From Streptomyces sp. NRRL B-24484 (GTDB taxonomy: Bacteria; Actinomycetota; Actinomycetes; Streptomycetales; Streptomycetaceae), in NCBI RefSeq assembly GCF_000717715.1, contig NZ_JOAI01000002.1, positions 226,519 to 290,518 on the forward strand: 64,000 bases of DNA. Reading direction: 5' to 3'. The translations under genes were made by a program, and so were the position numbers. The notes beneath the pieces were generated by a model. The model saw only the letters and a program-made list of their open reading frames with translations. It was not told the origin of the DNA and did no database searches. This document shows positions 61,951 through 64,000 of the stretch, piece after piece. Each line of letters starts with the position of its first letter. The first letter of the stretch is position 1.

Positions 61951-62853
61951 TCAGGAGTGGCGGCGGGCCCGGGCGAGGATGCGGAGCGGGGCGAGCAGGC
62001 CGTAGCCGACGTCGCGGCGCAGGGCGCGGGCGCCGGCCCGTTCGACGGCGGTGAGCTGGTGGGCCATCAGCTCGGTCATGGTGCGGCCGACGGCCCGCAG
62101 TCCGGGGTCGGCGTGGTCGACGACGTCCGCGGCGGCGTCCAGGGCGCGGCGGGCGCGGCCGCACTGGTCGGCGAGCAGTGCGCGGACGGCGGCGGTGTCC
62201 CGGGCGGACGCAAGGTCCTCGGCGGTGACGCCGTGCTCGACGAGGTGCTCGCGCGGGATGCAGAACCGTCCGGCGGCGACGTCGCCGGCGAGGTCGGCGA
62301 GGAAGTCGACCCGCTGGGCGGCGTCGACGAACCGGCGCCAGGCCCGGGTCTGCTCGGCGTCCGGGCCGCCGGTGTACTGGAGGCCGGTGAAGACCAGGAT
62401 GCCGGGCAGGGCGTAGGCGTCGAGGTAGTCCTGGTAGTCCTGCTCGGTCCCGAAGCCGGTGAAGGAGGCCTCGGCGGTGGCGGCGCCGGCGAGGAAGCCG
62501 TGCACCCAGTGTTCGGGGAGGCCGCGGGTGCGGACGGCGTGCGCGTAGGCCCGCAGCACCGGGTCGGCGCTGCAGCCGGGGGTGTCGAGCGCCTCGGCGG
62601 TGCGTTCGGCGAGGTCCTTGAGCCCGTCGGCCCGTTCCCGGGCGGTGCCGTTCTCGGCGGTGTCGTCGACGAGGTTCATGAAGGCGAGCCCGGCGGCCAG
62701 GTAGGGCACCAGCGCCGGGGCGGCGAGCAGGCGCAGCGCCAGGTAGGGCGCCTGTTCCCGGCGCAGGACACGCCGGGCGGCGGCGGTGTAGTCGGCACGC
62801 AGCGGCGGGGCGGTGACGTCGGCGGCGGTCAGGGTGGCGCGCCAGCTGGGCAC
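61951..62853 (-). CDS. Squalene/phytoene synthase family protein
   Basis: A 300-residue all-helical prenyl synthase homologue. First Asp motif FMNLVDDTAENG (D63, D64) and second ADLAGDVAAGR near residue 190 correspond to the two Mg-diphosphate sites. LLAAPALVPYLAAGLA and RRVLRREQAPYLALRL match family helices. GTG start. No carotenoid or hopanoid partner gene is visible nearby, so the product is open. Confidence 0.85.
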   Translation of the reverse strand: MPSWRATLTAADVTAPPLRADYTAAARRVLRREQAPYLALRLLAAPALVPYLAAGLAFMNLVDDTAENGTARERADGLKDLAERTAEALDTPGCSADPVLRAYAHAVRTRGLPEHWVHGFLAGAATAEASFTGFGTEQDYQDYLDAYALPGILVFTGLQYTGGPDAEQTRAWRRFVDAAQRVDFLADLAGDVAAGRFCIPREHLVEHGVTAEDLASARDTAAVRALLADQCGRARRALDAAADVVDHADPGLRAVGRTMTELMAHQLTAVERAGARALRRDVGYGLLAPLRILARARRHS

Positions 62854-63023
62854 GGATCTCCTCGGCGGCGGGGCGTACGGACCGGCCCACGGTAGCGCGC
62901 GGCCCGCGCCGCTCCGGCCGGCCGGGGTGCCGGGGTCGGGGCGGTGCGGGCGCGTCAGGGCCGGGCGGGCGCCCGGGCGTCAGGGCATCCGAGCGTCAGG
63001 CGTGAGGGCGTCGGGGCCGGGAC

Positions 63024-63425
63024 TCACCAGCCGGCGAAGCGCTGGTCGGTGCTGACCACCTCGCGGCCGAGCGGTGCGAGGGAGATCGGGATCATCTTGA
63101 GGTTCGCCCAGCCGAACGGGATGCCGATGATCGACAGGAACAGCGGGATGCTGGTCAGGAAGTGGGCGATGGCCAGCCACCAGCCGGCGAAGATCAGCCA
63201 GATCACGTTGCCGACGCAGGAGGCGGGGCCGGCGTCGGGCTTGTCCACCGTGGTGCGGCCGAAGGGCCAGAGCACGTAGCCGGCGATGCGGAAGGACGCG
63301 ATGCCGAACGGGATCGTGATGATCAGGATGAAGCAGATGATCCCGGCGACCGCGTAGCCGATCGCCATCCAGATGCCGCAGAACAGCAGCCACAGGACGT
63401 TGAGGATGAGTTCGACCACCTTCAT
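63024..63425 (-). CDS. YccF-domain (DUF307) membrane protein
   Basis: A 133-residue protein with two copies of a membrane-associated repeat: VLWLLFCGIWMAIGYAVAGII ... GYVLWPFGRTTV and VIWLIFAGWWLAIAHFLTSIP ... LAPLGREVV. Four hydrophobic spans are expected. ATG at 63425; a longer upstream frame adds an Arg-rich non-hydrophobic leader. Function unknown. Confidence 0.88.
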   Translation of the reverse strand: MKVVELILNVLWLLFCGIWMAIGYAVAGIICFILIITIPFGIASFRIAGYVLWPFGRTTVDKPDAGPASCVGNVIWLIFAGWWLAIAHFLTSIPLFLSIIGIPFGWANLKMIPISLAPLGREVVSTDQRFAGW

Positions 63426-63592
63426 ACCGTCCAGCCTGGCACGCGTCGCCCGGGGCGGCCATCGAAACCCCTCGACGAGCGGCTTTACTCTTTCATTACT
63501 ATAGGACGGCCGATTCCGCATCCCGGCTCCGCGCGCCACGCGACGGTCCGCCCTGCGCGCTGCCCGGATCCGCTGACGAGAGGACAGACGTC

Positions 63593-64000
63593 ATGCCCGT
63601 TCCCCGAGTCCGGACGACCAGCCTGCCCGGTGTGGGCATCCAGTACGACCTGACGACCCGAGAACACCGGCACCTCTCCGTCATCGCCCACCGCGACGGC
63701 ACCCGCAGCCTCAACGTCTACCGCGCCGACGACCCGGACGCCTGCGCGCAGGCCCTGCACCTGACCGCGGACGAGTCGACCGCCCTGGTGGACGCGCTGA
63801 TGCCCGCTCACCACAGCCCCGGCGTGCTGCACACCACCGACCTCGGGCTGGTCGCCGAGCGCATCCCGCTCGGCGGCACCTCGTACTGGAACGGCCGGCT
63901 GCTCGGCGACACCAGGATGCGGACGGCCACCGGCGTCTCCATCGTCGCCGTGCTCCGCCGCACCGGCGCGGTGCCCTCCCCCGGCCCGGACTTCCGGCTG
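63593..64000 (+). CDS. Cation:proton antiporter regulatory subunit (KhtT-like), 3' end cut by window
   Basis: The first 136 codons of a protein beginning MPVPRVRTTSLPGVGIQYDLTTREHRHLSVIAHRDGTRSLNVY. The N-terminal domain and the start of an RCK_C/TrkA-C domain (NGRLLGDTRMRTATGVSIVAVLRRTGAV) match the soluble regulator of KhtU-type potassium/proton antiporters; the antiporter gene is expected just outside the window. ATG with GAGAGGA upstream. Confidence 0.85.
   Translation, partial: MPVPRVRTTSLPGVGIQYDLTTREHRHLSVIAHRDGTRSLNVYRADDPDACAQALHLTADESTALVDALMPAHHSPGVLHTTDLGLVAERIPLGGTSYWNGRLLGDTRMRTATGVSIVAVLRRTGAVPSPGPDFRL

Overview
The window is very GC-rich DNA (third codon positions almost all G or C) from a streptomycete, Streptomyces or Kitasatospora type. 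The RpoB and RpoC sequences, the tRNA-Trp/secE/nusG/rplKA/rplJL/rpoBC order, the rpmG-tRNA-Met-tRNA-Thr cluster next to a HadAB-like pair, and the TTG start of rpoB all fit that family. I cannot decide genus or species from sequence alone. Almost all core genes lie on the minus strand.

Layout. (a) 1-6702: a partial SF1 (Nam7/Upf1-like) helicase, divergent from a MoxR AAA+ ATPase translationally coupled to a metallopeptidase/VWA protein. (b) 6716-9341: a NarL-type two-component pair behind a DUF4097 lipoprotein. (c) 9548-23306: the transcription/translation block, in transcriptional order tRNA-Trp, secE, nusG, rplK, rplA, a lipoprotein, L10 leader-rplJ-rplL, rpoB, rpoC. Strong hairpins lie between most units. 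(d) 23563-27788: an aspartate-type aminotransferase, adenosine deaminase, murB and a MerR regulator. (e) 27852-29871: an MFS exporter and a small DUF3291-like protein. A 24-bp operator-like site in front of this pair has a matching copy in front of the merR gene. (f) 30000-52496: a minus-strand biosynthetic operon built on a PUFA-synthase-like (Pfa/omega-3-synthase-like) iterative PKS. (g) 53248-57956: hadB/hadA, rpmG, three tRNAs, an amidohydrolase, a small monooxygenase and yajQ. (h) 58100-64000: DNA glycosylase, LysR/oxidoreductase pair, YbaK, squalene/phytoene-synthase-like protein, YccF and a partial antiporter regulatory subunit.

The most interesting part is the PKS operon. Transcription order is free-standing ACP, thioesterase, PfaA-like KS-AT-ACP(n)-KR-DH, PfaC-like KS-CLF-AT-DH-DH, PfaD-like FMN enoyl reductase, two unusual acyl-CoA dehydrogenase homologues, a 75-residue CxxC zinc-ribbon protein, an Sfp-type phosphopantetheinyl transferase and an FAD amine-oxidase-fold protein. 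It looks like a self-contained pathway for an unusual polyunsaturated or otherwise modified fatty-acid-like product. Release is probably by the thioesterase rather than the acyltransferase of marine and myxobacterial PUFA clusters. It sits between murB and hadAB-rpmG, which lie close together in other actinobacteria. The ACP array of the PfaA-like gene is broken by two frameshifts around a 105-bp near-perfect direct repeat of 149-bp period, most likely a collapsed tandem ACP repeat.

All calls come from reading the sequence. No database search was possible, so family assignments rest on motifs and gene order.
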